5,975 nt of DNA from JAXDLW01 sp050998755 (GCA_050998755.1 JBPCPW010000002.1:1-5975); one strand, 5' to 3'. Counted from the first letter of the stretch, positions 1 through 5,822 are shown. Notes: generated by a model not told the origin, from the sequence alone. Numbers and translations: made by a program.

Positions 1-120
1 TCTGGCCCCACGTACCTCCGTCTCGAAGGCCATCGGTAAGCCGTGTGCGGGAGAACCGCACGCACGGTTTGAAAGGGGAAAGAGGAACCGGGCCAGCAAT
101 GGCACCGCGCCTCTAACTAC
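1..120 (+). mobile_element. 3' end of a group II intron (truncated by window start)
   Basis: The first 120 nt are the tail of a self-splicing retroelement intron: the end of domain IV (about 1-37), domain V (38-70) and domain VI (about 71-120). Domain V is decisive because its shape and conserved AGC are characteristic. Group II introns normally end in AY. The AC at 119-120 fits, and AT at 123-124 is an alternative that would place A116 eight nt from the end. The reverse transcriptase/maturase gene expected in domain IV is off the left edge. Short open frames through 1-130 are not credible genes. The downstream exon starts with the bPH2 gene, so the intron sits in that operon's leader. Intron class and exon-binding sites cannot be assigned from this piece. 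Confidence 0.85.
38..114 (+). ncRNA. Group II intron domains V and VI
   Basis: Domain V (38-70) folds as an 8-bp lower stem (38-45 with 63-70, including one G-T wobble at G40), a two-nt CG bulge at 61-62, a 5-bp upper stem (46-50 with 56-60) and a GAGAA loop (51-55). The catalytic AGC is at 39-41. Domain VI pairs AGAGG (81-85) with CCTCT (110-114) and is capped by a GCCA/TGGC helix (92-95 with 100-103) around a GCAA tetraloop. A115 or A116, just 3' of the stem, are the candidate branch adenosines. Domain V looks intact, so this piece could still support catalysis if the rest of the intron is present. Confidence 0.85.
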
Positions 121-122
121 CA

Positions 123-647
123 ATGGCTGACGAGCGCGACCTGCTGCCCGGTGAGACCGAGCTGCTGCGCGTCCACCGTCACCCGGTGGTGATCGTGCGG
201 CGCACCGTGCTGCCGGTCCTTTTGATCGCCGTCGTGCTGGTGGTGCTGGGCGTCCTGGCCGGGGGCAACGCCCTGCACCTCCGGCGGGAGACGACGACGC
301 TGGGCTGGTTCGTCGAGCTTGTCATCCTGATCGCTGCGCTGGTCTACCTGGATATCCAGTACATAATCTGGCGCTCTGAGTCGCTGACGGTGACCGACCA
401 GCGGGTGCTGTACCGCCGCGGAGTGTTCGGCCGCTTCTCGCGATCGATTGGTCTGGGGCGGGTGCAGGACGTGAGCACGGCGCAGGGCTTCCTCGGGCGG
501 ATCTTCGGGTACGGGACGGTTGAGGTTGAATCCGCGGCGCGGGATGGCGCTGAGGTCTTCGACCACGTCCCCGACCCGGTGGGCTTCAGGAATGTGCTCT
601 TCGAGCAGCTCCACGGCGCCCACGGCACCGCTCCCCAGACCTGGTGA
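123..647 (+). CDS. Membrane-anchored bacterial PH (bPH2/YdbS-like) domain protein
   Basis: The product is 174 aa. Residues about 24-46 and 62-83 are strongly hydrophobic membrane spans. They are followed by a soluble bPH2-type domain (about 86-162) with the usual pattern: a short strand ending in TDQRVLYRRGVFGR, then IGLGRVQDVSTAQG, then a strand resembling GYGTVEVESA. The N-terminal LLPGETELLRVHRHPVV is also typical of the family, so the protein looks complete from ATG 123. Its biochemical role is unknown; relatives are small envelope proteins of undefined function. No Shine-Dalgarno is visible, because the sequence before the ATG is intron. The stop codon overlaps the aroC start by four bases (GTGA, 644-647), which suggests coupled translation. 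The functional link to aromatic biosynthesis is unclear and may be positional only. Confidence 0.85.
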   Translation: MADERDLLPGETELLRVHRHPVVIVRRTVLPVLLIAVVLVVLGVLAGGNALHLRRETTTLGWFVELVILIAALVYLDIQYIIWRSESLTVTDQRVLYRRGVFGRFSRSIGLGRVQDVSTAQGFLGRIFGYGTVEVESAARDGAEVFDHVPDPVGFRNVLFEQLHGAHGTAPQTW

Positions 648-1789
648 TCATCCGTTTTCTGACGGCCGGCGAGTCCCACGGTCCGCGATTGGTGATCATC
701 GTCGACGGGATGCCGGCGGGAGTTCGCATCAAGGGTTCTGAGATCGACGCCGACCTGCGCCGGCGCCAGGGCGGATATGGCCGCGGGGGCCGTCAGCAGA
801 TCGAGCGCGACCACGCCGAGGTGGTCGGTGGGGTGCGGCTGGGGCGGACGCTTGGCACCCCAGTGGCGATGATCGTGACCAACCTCGATTTCCCCAATTG
901 GGAGAAGACCATGTCGCCGCAGCCGACCGGCTTCGCTCCCACCAAGGTCACCCGCGTGCGTCCAGGCCACGCTGACCTCGCGGGCGCCCTGAAGTACGGC
1001 TTCGACGATGTGCGCAATGTGCTGGAGCGGGCCTCGGCCCGGGAGACCACGAGCCGGGTGGCTGCGGGCGGGCTGGCCAAGCAGCTGTTGCGCAATTTCG
1101 GCATCGAGGTGCGCAGCTTTGTCTCGCGAGTTGGCAACATCCAGGCCGTTGTTCCTGAGGAGATCGATTGGGAGGCCGTGGAAGCCTCGCCGCTGCGCAC
1201 CCCGGATGCCGCGGCGGAGAAAAGGATGATCCGCGCCATCGATCGGGCGCAGAAGGATGGCGACACCCTTGGAGGGATCTTCACGGTGGTCGCCACGGGG
1301 GTGCCGATCGGGCTTGGCACGTACGCTCAATGGGACCAGCGCCTGGACGGCCGGTTGGCGCAGGCGGTGATGAGCGTACCGGCGGTCAAGGCGGTGGAGC
1401 TGGGGGACGGCATCCGAGGCGCGGGCCTCCCGGGCTCCCAGGTGCACGATCAGCCGCGATACAGCAGGGAAGAAGGCTTCTTCCACCTGAGCAATCGCCA
1501 GGGTGGCCTGACGGGGGGAATCTCGGACGGCATGCCGGTGGTGGTGAGTGGCTACCTCAAGCCGATCTCCACGCTGCGCAAGCCGCTGGCCACCGTGGAC
1601 CTGGCCACCCGCAAGGAGATCCAGGCCCACTACGAGCGGTCGGATATCTGCGTGGTGCCGGCCGCGGGGGTCATCGGCGAGGCGGTTGTGGCGCTGACCC
1701 TGGCTCAGGCGCTGCAGGAGAAGACCGGAGGAGACTCGCTGAAAGAGATGAAGCGCAACCTCGCCGCCTACCTCCGCTCCGTGCGCTGA
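644..1789 (+). CDS. aroC: Chorismate synthase
   Basis: This enzyme makes chorismate from 5-enolpyruvylshikimate-3-phosphate by anti-1,4-elimination of phosphate, using reduced FMN. It is the last shikimate-pathway step and is cytosolic. The 381-aa product has all three family signatures: GESHGPRLVIIVDGMPAG (9-26), the ERASARETTSR region (128-138) and RSDICVVPAAGVIGEAV (332-348). It also has RPGHADL (106-112), GDGIRGAG (254-261) and SNRQGGLTGGISDG (283-296). The length is normal for the short bacterial form. GTG 644 is chosen because it gives the usual MxxRFLTAGESHG start and overlaps the upstream stop. There is no clear Shine-Dalgarno, so initiation probably depends on coupling. aroK starts 2 nt after the stop. 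No lesion is visible. Confidence 0.97.
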   Translation: MIIRFLTAGESHGPRLVIIVDGMPAGVRIKGSEIDADLRRRQGGYGRGGRQQIERDHAEVVGGVRLGRTLGTPVAMIVTNLDFPNWEKTMSPQPTGFAPTKVTRVRPGHADLAGALKYGFDDVRNVLERASARETTSRVAAGGLAKQLLRNFGIEVRSFVSRVGNIQAVVPEEIDWEAVEASPLRTPDAAAEKRMIRAIDRAQKDGDTLGGIFTVVATGVPIGLGTYAQWDQRLDGRLAQAVMSVPAVKAVELGDGIRGAGLPGSQVHDQPRYSREEGFFHLSNRQGGLTGGISDGMPVVVSGYLKPISTLRKPLATVDLATRKEIQAHYERSDICVVPAAGVIGEAVVALTLAQALQEKTGGDSLKEMKRNLAAYLRSVR

Positions 1790-1791
1790 GC

Positions 1792-2388
1792 GTGCCCGCG
1801 GCGCGCAACCTGGTTTTGGTGGGCTTCATGGGCAGCGGCAAGACCGCCGTCGGCCGGCGCGTCGCGCCCCGGCTGGGAATGCGCTTCGTCGACCTCGACG
1901 AGGTCATTGTTCGTGACGCCGGCCGCAGCATCGTCGAGATTTTCGCTACCGATGGTGAGCCGGAGTTCCGGCGGCTGGAGCGCAACGCCGTGCGCTCGGT
2001 GGCGTCGGGGGAAGCGCAGGTGGTGGCGCCAGGGGGTGGTGCGGTGATGAACGACGACAGCTGGCGGCTGCTCTGCGCGGGCAACCTGGTGGTCCGCCTC
2101 CACGCCTCGCCCCGGGCGCTGCTGCGCAGGATCCGCAACCGTGAGGAGACCCGGGACGGCGAGGGAGGCAGGCCAAGCGACATCCGGCCGCTGGCCGATG
2201 TACCTCTCGACGCCCACCGCTGGCCTGCGGCGGCGCGCCGCCAAGTGCTGGACCTCATGGCTGCTCGCGAAGCCCGCTACGCGGAAGCGCCTGAGGCGGT
2301 GGACACCACCGGCCGTTCGCTGCAGCAGGTCGTCCGCGCGGTGGAGCACCTGGCCCGCGGTGCCGGGTTGGGGGCAGGCGTCCGGTGA
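1792..2388 (+). CDS. aroK: Shikimate kinase
   Basis: This enzyme phosphorylates the 3-hydroxyl of shikimate with ATP, the fifth pathway step, in the cytosol. The 198-aa product has the P-loop GFMGSGKT (11-18), the shikimate-binding DLD (34-36) and FRRLE with R60, the GGG motif (80-82), and the lid arginine in RPL (131-133). A late arginine and YAEAP follow near residues 148-157. The family is usually about 165-180 aa. The extra length sits before the lid RPL, where a Gly/Arg/Glu-rich segment (about 117-130) is inserted. GTG 1792 is the only sensible start: the next in-frame ATG lies inside the P-loop. It follows the aroC stop by 2 nt and its own stop overlaps the aroB GTG, so it is an internal operon gene. 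Confidence 0.95.
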   Translation: MPAARNLVLVGFMGSGKTAVGRRVAPRLGMRFVDLDEVIVRDAGRSIVEIFATDGEPEFRRLERNAVRSVASGEAQVVAPGGGAVMNDDSWRLLCAGNLVVRLHASPRALLRRIRNREETRDGEGGRPSDIRPLADVPLDAHRWPAAARRQVLDLMAAREARYAEAPEAVDTTGRSLQQVVRAVEHLARGAGLGAGVR

Positions 2389-3467
2389 CCGAACTGAAGG
2401 TCGAGGCCTCCTCCGGGTCCTACCCGGTGCATATCGAGGCGGGGATGGTCTCGCGCGTTGGGGAGTGGGTCCGCGACCAGGCGCGTGGCTCCAGGGTGCT
2501 GGTGGTCTGCGACCACAACACCGCCGAGATCGCCGGCAGCCGGGTCGCGGCGGACGCCGGCGCCGCCGTGCTGGAGTTGGACACCGGCGAGAAGGTCAAG
2601 AGCTTCGAGCACCTGCAGTCGCTGTGCGCGGCCGCGGCCGAGGCCGGGCTGGACCGCGGCTCGATCATCGTCGCCGTCGGTGGTGGGGTGGTGGGGGACC
2701 TCGCCGGAACCGCAGCCGCCGTCTACCTGCGCGGAGTCCGCCTGGTCCAGGTGCCGACGACCCTGCTGGCGATGGTCGACAGCTCGATCGGCGGCAAGGT
2801 CGCCGTCAACCTGGCGGCCGGCAAGAACCTGGTCGGGGCCTTCAAGCCGCCGGCGGCGGTCTTCATCGATCCCGAGTTGCTGGGCGGCCTACCGGAGCGC
2901 GAGTTCCGCAGCGGGATGGCCGAGGTGATAAAGACCGGGCTGATCGGCGACCCGGAATTGACGGCGCTGCTGGAGACCTCCGGCGAGGCCGTCCGCGGGC
3001 GGGAGCCGGGGGCGCTGCTCGACTTGATCACGCGGACCTGCGCGGTCAAGGTCGGGGTGGTGACGCGCGACGAGGATGAGTCGGGCGAGCGCGCCATCCT
3101 CAACTACGGCCACACGTTTGCCCATGCCCTGGAGACGGCCAGCAGCTACTCGCCGCTGCTGTCCCATGGCGAGGCGGTGAGCGCCGGCATGGTCGTCGCC
3201 GGGCGGCTTGGTGTTGCTATGGGGGTGACGCCGGCTGAGGTCCTGGAGAGGCAGAACCGCCAGCTCGAGGCATACGCACTGCCGCTGGTGTCGCCTATCC
3301 GGGTCGCCGCTGACGCGGTCATCGACGCGATGTCGCATGACAAAAAGGCCAGGGCCGGGAAGGTCAAGTGGGTACTACTTAATTGGCTGGGCCACGCGAC
3401 GTGGGGGCATGAGCTGGACGAGGCTATGGTGCGCGAGGCGGTTGCAGAAGCGCTGGACACGGTCTAA
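2385..3467 (+). CDS. aroB: 3-dehydroquinate synthase
   Basis: This enzyme converts DAHP to 3-dehydroquinate, the second shikimate-pathway step, using NAD+ and a divalent metal. The 360-aa product is of normal length. Visible motifs are the nucleotide-binding GGGVVGD (99-105), PTTLLA (124-129), DSSIGGK (132-138), GKNLVGAF (146-153), and the metal ligands E180 (in GMAEVIK), H243 (in NYGHTFAHALE) and H261 (in HGEAV). H247 is the expected active-site histidine. GTG 2385 forms a GTGA overlap with the aroK stop. The run of G at about 2369-2374 is a possible, slightly distant Shine-Dalgarno. It is the last intact gene of the operon. In many actinobacteria aroQ follows, but here the next gene-sized block is an insertion element. 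Confidence 0.97.
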   Translation: MTELKVEASSGSYPVHIEAGMVSRVGEWVRDQARGSRVLVVCDHNTAEIAGSRVAADAGAAVLELDTGEKVKSFEHLQSLCAAAAEAGLDRGSIIVAVGGGVVGDLAGTAAAVYLRGVRLVQVPTTLLAMVDSSIGGKVAVNLAAGKNLVGAFKPPAAVFIDPELLGGLPEREFRSGMAEVIKTGLIGDPELTALLETSGEAVRGREPGALLDLITRTCAVKVGVVTRDEDESGERAILNYGHTFAHALETASSYSPLLSHGEAVSAGMVVAGRLGVAMGVTPAEVLERQNRQLEAYALPLVSPIRVAADAVIDAMSHDKKARAGKVKWVLLNWLGHATWGHELDEAMVREAVAEALDTV

Positions 3468-3475
3468 CCCAGGCC

Positions 3476-3490
3476 GGGTCGCGGCGACCC
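3476..3490 (+). terminator. Weak hairpin just after aroB (possible terminator)
   Basis: GGGTC (3476-3480) pairs with GACCC (3486-3490) around a GCGGC loop, 8 nt past the aroB stop. The stem is only 5 bp and no T-run follows, so it does not meet the usual intrinsic-terminator pattern. High-GC bacteria sometimes use such T-less hairpins, so it is listed as a weak candidate only. Confidence 0.25.
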
Positions 3491-3502
3491 CGTCGGCTGC
3501 AG

Positions 3503-3549
3503 GAGCAGGTTGCCCCCGGGCGGCGTAGCGACCTTAGGCGCCCCTGCTC
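3503..3549. repeat. Inverted repeat in the aroB trailer
   Basis: GAGCAGG (3503-3509) and CCTGCTC (3543-3549) are perfect 7-bp inverted copies separated by 33 nt. They lie between aroB and the IS110 left end, on the host side of the junction. An inner helix (GGTTGC 3508-3513 with GCGACC 3528-3533) competes with the outer one. They could belong to the operon's 3' end; no function is visible. Confidence 0.4.
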
Positions 3550-3575
3550 ACGTCAGAGTGTGGGAATGTATCGGG

Positions 3576-3581
3576 TATGAA
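3576..3581 (+). promoter_or_regulatory. Candidate -10 element at the IS110 left end
   Basis: TATGAA lies 6 nt inside the inferred left end. In the integrated element no good -35 sits 16-18 nt upstream. In a circularised element it would be 18 nt downstream of the TTGACA near the right end, with transcription starting near 3588, just ahead of the structured RNA. Confidence 0.5.
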
Positions 3582-3587
3582 AGACGG

Positions 3588-3780
3588 GTGAACCCGCTGA
3601 TGTCCCGCCGCCGAAGCGATAGCGTTGGTGGAATCGGGACAGGGGTTCATGGGAATACCAGTAAGGGCAGGCCGTTCAGGTGATGGACCTCGAGTCCGTG
3701 AATGTATTTGGCCGCCCCTGCGACCAGCCCGGTTGCGCCACGAGCGCGGATCCGTAGGTGTCGTGTTGCCCATCTGGTTT
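3588..3780 (+). ncRNA. Candidate IS110 bridge RNA (target- and donor-binding loops)
   Basis: IS110 recombinases use an element-encoded RNA whose internal loops pair with target and donor DNA. This leader folds into three consecutive hairpins. The first is 3601-3641 (TGTCCCG/CGGGACA, then CCGCC/GGTGG). The second is 3665-3717 (GGGCAGGCC with GGCCGCCC, one bulged A, inner stem GGAC/GTCC). The third is 3722-3779 (GACCAG with CTGGTT, inner stem GCGC/GCGC). In the second, loop segments CAGGT (3677-3681) and GAATGTA (3700-3706) match the right and left host flanks. In the third, CCCGGT (3728-3733) and ATCCGTA (3750-3756) match the left and right element ends. I therefore assign target and donor loops in that order. 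RNA ends are estimated from the -10 and the last helix. A short CGGG/CCCG hairpin lies at 3585-3596. Confidence 0.78.
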
Positions 3781-3793
3781 CCGCCACGTAGTC

Positions 3794-3799
3794 GGAGGG
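3794..3799 (+). promoter_or_regulatory. Shine-Dalgarno deciding the transposase start
   Basis: GGAGGG ends 7 nt before GTG 3807, ideal spacing, but only 1 nt before the in-frame ATG 3801, which is too close for initiation. This favours GTG 3807 as the real start. Confidence 0.65.
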
Positions 3800-3806
3800 C
3801 ATGTCA

Positions 3807-5090
3807 GTGAGAACGATCGGCCTCGACGTGCATAAGCACGTCACCCAGGTGTCGGTCCTGGAGGGTGGGCGAGAGGTCAGCAACGAACAGATTGAGACGA
3901 CTCCCGCAGCACTGAGGAAGCTCGTCGCGACGCTGCGGTCGGACGACCAGGTGGTCCTCGAGGCAACGGTGAACACATGGCCCATCGCTGACCTCCTGCG
4001 GCCGCACGTCGCGCGCGTTGTGATTTCGAACCCCCTCAAGACGAGGGCGATCGCGAGCGCCAAATTGAAGTCGGACCGCGTCGATTCCCGCGTGCTCGCG
4101 GAGTTGCTGGCCGCGGACTACATCCCCGAGGTCTGGGTCCCAGATGAAGGAACTCGCCAGCTGCGGCACCTGGTTTCCCGCCGACGGTCGCTGGTCCAGC
4201 AGCAGACGCGGCAGCGCAACCGAATCCACGCGGTGCTCCAGCGCAACCTTGTCGACTGCCCGGCGACGGACCTCTTCGGAGTCTCGGGGCGGAGGTGGCT
4301 CGCCGAGGTTGAGCTCCCGACCAACGAACGGCTCGAGGTCGACAGCGACCTGCGCGTGCTGGCCGTCATGGAGGAGGAGGTTCGTAGCGTCGACAACGAT
4401 GTCGCAGTCGCCGTCGTCCACGACCAGAGGGTCCGCCGCCTCCTGACCATCCCCGGCGTGGGCATCACGACGGCGGCCGCCGTCGTCGCAGTCGTCGGCG
4501 ACGTGAAGCGGTTCGAGCGCCCCAATAAGCTGGTCGGATATTTCGGGCTCGATCCCAGGGTCAGACAGTCGGGAGACCAGCCGTTCCGGACCGGACACAT
4601 CAGCCGACAGGGACAGGCCCATGCCCGAGGTTTGCTCATTGAGGCGGCCCACGCAACGGTCCGCGTTCCGGGGCCGTTCCGCGCCTTCTACGAGAGAGTC
4701 TCGTCGCGGCGCGGAAAGCAGTCCGCGCTCGTCGCCGTCGCCCGCAAGCTGACGGTGCTGTCGTGGCACCTGCTGACCAAGGAGCAGGACTACCAGTGGG
4801 CGCTCGGCGACCTCACCGCCCGCAAGTACAAGCTCCTCGAGGTCAAGGCCGGCATCGCTTCCCCAGCTCGTGTCATGGGCCAGGGCGTCTTCGCCCGGGA
4901 CACCATGGTCCAGGCTCGAAAGGTCCTGGCCAACGCAGAGTCGGCATACAAGATGATGGTCGCCGCTCGAGCGATTCAGGAGGGGCGCGGTCGCCTCAAT
5001 GAGGGGACGACTCGTTGGCCTAAAGCCGGCAGCGCGACGGAGATCTCACCCTCGAACTCCGCTCTTCGCCACGAGGTCGACCGCGCTTGA
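3807..5090 (+). CDS. IS110-family transposase (DEDD/serine recombinase)
   Basis: The product is 427 aa from GTG 3807. ATG 3801 would add two residues but lacks a usable ribosome site. The N-terminal RuvC-like DEDD domain shows D7 (in IGLDVHK), E52 (in VVLEAT), and D90 and D93 (in KSDRVDSRVLAELL). A helical middle follows (about 115-205). The C-terminal Transposase_20 domain starts near LLTIPGVGITTAAAV (212-226). It continues through FERPNKLVGYFGLDP (236-250) and RQSGDQPFRTGHISRQG (253-269), where S255 is the expected nucleophile. The last 60 or so residues are a basic, low-conservation tail. With a bridge RNA, this family joins donor and target at a shared dinucleotide core through a serine-DNA intermediate. 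All catalytic residues are present and the frame is open, so the element may be active. Confidence 0.95.
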   Translation: MRTIGLDVHKHVTQVSVLEGGREVSNEQIETTPAALRKLVATLRSDDQVVLEATVNTWPIADLLRPHVARVVISNPLKTRAIASAKLKSDRVDSRVLAELLAADYIPEVWVPDEGTRQLRHLVSRRRSLVQQQTRQRNRIHAVLQRNLVDCPATDLFGVSGRRWLAEVELPTNERLEVDSDLRVLAVMEEEVRSVDNDVAVAVVHDQRVRRLLTIPGVGITTAAAVVAVVGDVKRFERPNKLVGYFGLDPRVRQSGDQPFRTGHISRQGQAHARGLLIEAAHATVRVPGPFRAFYERVSSRRGKQSALVAVARKLTVLSWHLLTKEQDYQWALGDLTARKYKLLEVKAGIASPARVMGQGVFARDTMVQARKVLANAESAYKMMVAARAIQEGRGRLNEGTTRWPKAGSATEISPSNSALRHEVDRA

Positions 5091-5118
5091 GTCCAGTGTA
5101 ATTCTGTGGGCATTGCTC

Positions 5119-5124
5119 TTGACA
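5119..5124 (+). promoter_or_regulatory. Candidate -35 element at the IS110 right end, outward-facing
   Basis: A perfect TTGACA sits 12 nt before the inferred right end, counting the GT core. IS110-family circles are known to build a promoter across the joined ends. Here the joined spacer to TATGAA would be 18 nt (12 from the right end plus 6 from the left). In the integrated state it points into the neighbouring lipoprotein gene, but no convincing -10 follows at 17 nt. Confidence 0.55.
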
Positions 5125-5150
5125 GTTTTCATCCGTACCTGTTAGCAACC

Positions 5151-5688
5151 ATGTTGGCTCCGATACGTTGTCTGTTTCGTCCGTTCGCATCGGCGGCCGT
5201 CCTTGCGTCCTTAGCGCTCGCGGGATGCTCGTCGGCCCCTACCAGTCATCCCCCCAGCCCGGTTCCCTTTACCAAGCCCCGGCGACCATTGTACCGACCG
5301 CCTCCGCGCAGATCCCGGCTTGCGACTTAAGACTGCTTTCGATCGTGCATGCACAACAAGGAGCTGGTGGATCGATGGTTATCACCGCCAAATTCGTATG
5401 GGATGCGCCGTGCCGAGTCCAGGCTGTGCCATGAGGGCAACGATTGAGGACTCGCGCTCAGTTCCTCTGAAAGTCGCAGGGAACGGAGGGTCAATCCCTG
5501 TCGACGAGAGCCTTCCTTACATGGGGCCCCAACCAGCGTGGCTGTGGACGAATTGGTGTGGCAGCCAGGACGTTCGGCTTCGAATCACCGCTGGAGAAGG
5601 AGTATTGGTCTCAGACGTTGCGTTGCCGGATACTGCCCGATGCGACGTGAGGGATCAACCGTCAACGCTGCGAGCGATGCCAGCCTGA
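5151..5688 (+). pseudogene. Frameshifted secreted lipoprotein gene
   Basis: One protein of about 179 aa can be read by joining three frames. Frame A (from ATG 5151) gives a signal peptide with lipobox LAGC, lipid-attachment Cys26, then SSAPTSH. Frame B (about 5249-5421) gives a Pro/Ser-rich linker and IPACDLRLLSIVHAQQGAGG up to APCRVQ. Frame C (5422-5688) gives GCAMRATIEDS through WLWTNWCG to the stop. The paired Cys pattern and WxNWCG resemble small actinobacterial lipoproteins of the DUF4232 type; I infer this and have not proved it. Both switches need one restored base: one at the six-C run 5250-5255, one near 5420-5424. Either the gene is dead or the read has two one-base deletions. GC is lower than in the aro genes. 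The GTG at 5106 in frame A lies inside the IS element and is not the native start. Confidence 0.6.
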
Positions 5689-5763
5689 GCGCGCCCAAGC
5701 CACAGGTGCCATGCCCTCTCCACACCAGTGTTGCGCAATGACACCAGGGTCCCGTGGTTTTGG

Positions 5764-5789
5764 GTTTAGCCGCCTTAAGCGGCTTAAAC
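5764..5789. repeat. Imperfect inverted repeat between convergent genes
   Basis: GTTTAGCCGC (5764-5773) pairs with GCGGCTTAAAC (5779-5789), leaving one bulged T and a CTTAA loop: 10 bp in all. It lies between the plus-strand lipoprotein remnant and the minus-strand partial gene. It could serve as a bidirectional terminator, but neither strand has a T-run after the stem. It could equally be a terminal structure of the mobile element to its right. Confidence 0.5.
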
Positions 5790-5793
5790 TCGT

Positions 5794-5822
5794 CCAAATG
5801 AGCCGAGATTTGGCTGAGATTT
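5794..5822. repeat. Short hairpin and imperfect tandem repeat
   Basis: CCAAAT (5794-5799) and ATTTGG (5808-5813) are inverted copies around an 8-nt loop. Overlapping them, GCCGAGATTT (5802-5811) and GCTGAGATTT (5813-5822) are tandem copies with an 11-nt period and one mismatch. The second copy runs into the stop codon of the minus-strand gene. The cluster may mark the end of the right-hand mobile element. Confidence 0.45.

Larger units (their letters stand above)
3570..5136 (+). mobile_element. IS110-family insertion element with GT core
   Basis: The element is about 1567 bp, a typical IS110 size, with one transposase gene and a roughly 230-nt leader. It has no terminal inverted repeats, as is usual for the family. 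I placed the ends by matching guide segments in the leader to both junctions. The left junction reads GAAT-GT-ATCGGG (3564-3575) and the right reads ATCC-GT-ACCTG (5131-5141). The shared GT (3568-3569 and 5135-5136) would be the recombination core. Removing 3570-5136 restores a continuous site, GAAT-GT-ACCTG. The insertion lies between aroB and a degraded lipoprotein gene, 14 nt before the latter's likely start codon. The boundaries are inferred rather than observed, but four independent matches agree on them. Confidence 0.8.

Noticed and set aside
1..130. Short open frames across the intron tail
   Set aside because: All three plus frames show short runs, but the DNA is explained by domains V and VI, and such frames are routine translation artefacts of intron ends.
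344..1630. Long minus-strand open frame opposite aroC
   Set aside because: It is a mirror frame typical of GC-rich coding DNA; the plus strand encodes a full chorismate synthase with all signatures.
1168..1791. Apparent N-terminal extension of shikimate kinase into aroC
   Set aside because: The translated extension is low-complexity Gly/Arg/Pro and overlaps intact aroC; the kinase fold begins just after GTG 1792.
3804..4769. Long minus-strand open frame opposite the transposase
   Set aside because: No recognisable motif; the plus strand carries the complete DEDD and serine motifs.
3559..5113. TGTGGGAAT (3559-3567) and TGTGGGCAT (5105-5113) as a target duplication of the IS110 element
   Set aside because: One copy lies inside the element by the guide-defined ends, the copies differ by a base, and IS110 elements do not usually make long duplications.
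5106..5150. GTG 5106 as the start of the lipoprotein
   Set aside because: It lies within the IS110 right end; ATG 5151 gives a normal short signal peptide.
5764..5789. Calling the inverted repeat a standard intrinsic terminator
   Set aside because: The stem is followed by A/C-rich sequence on both strands rather than a T-run.
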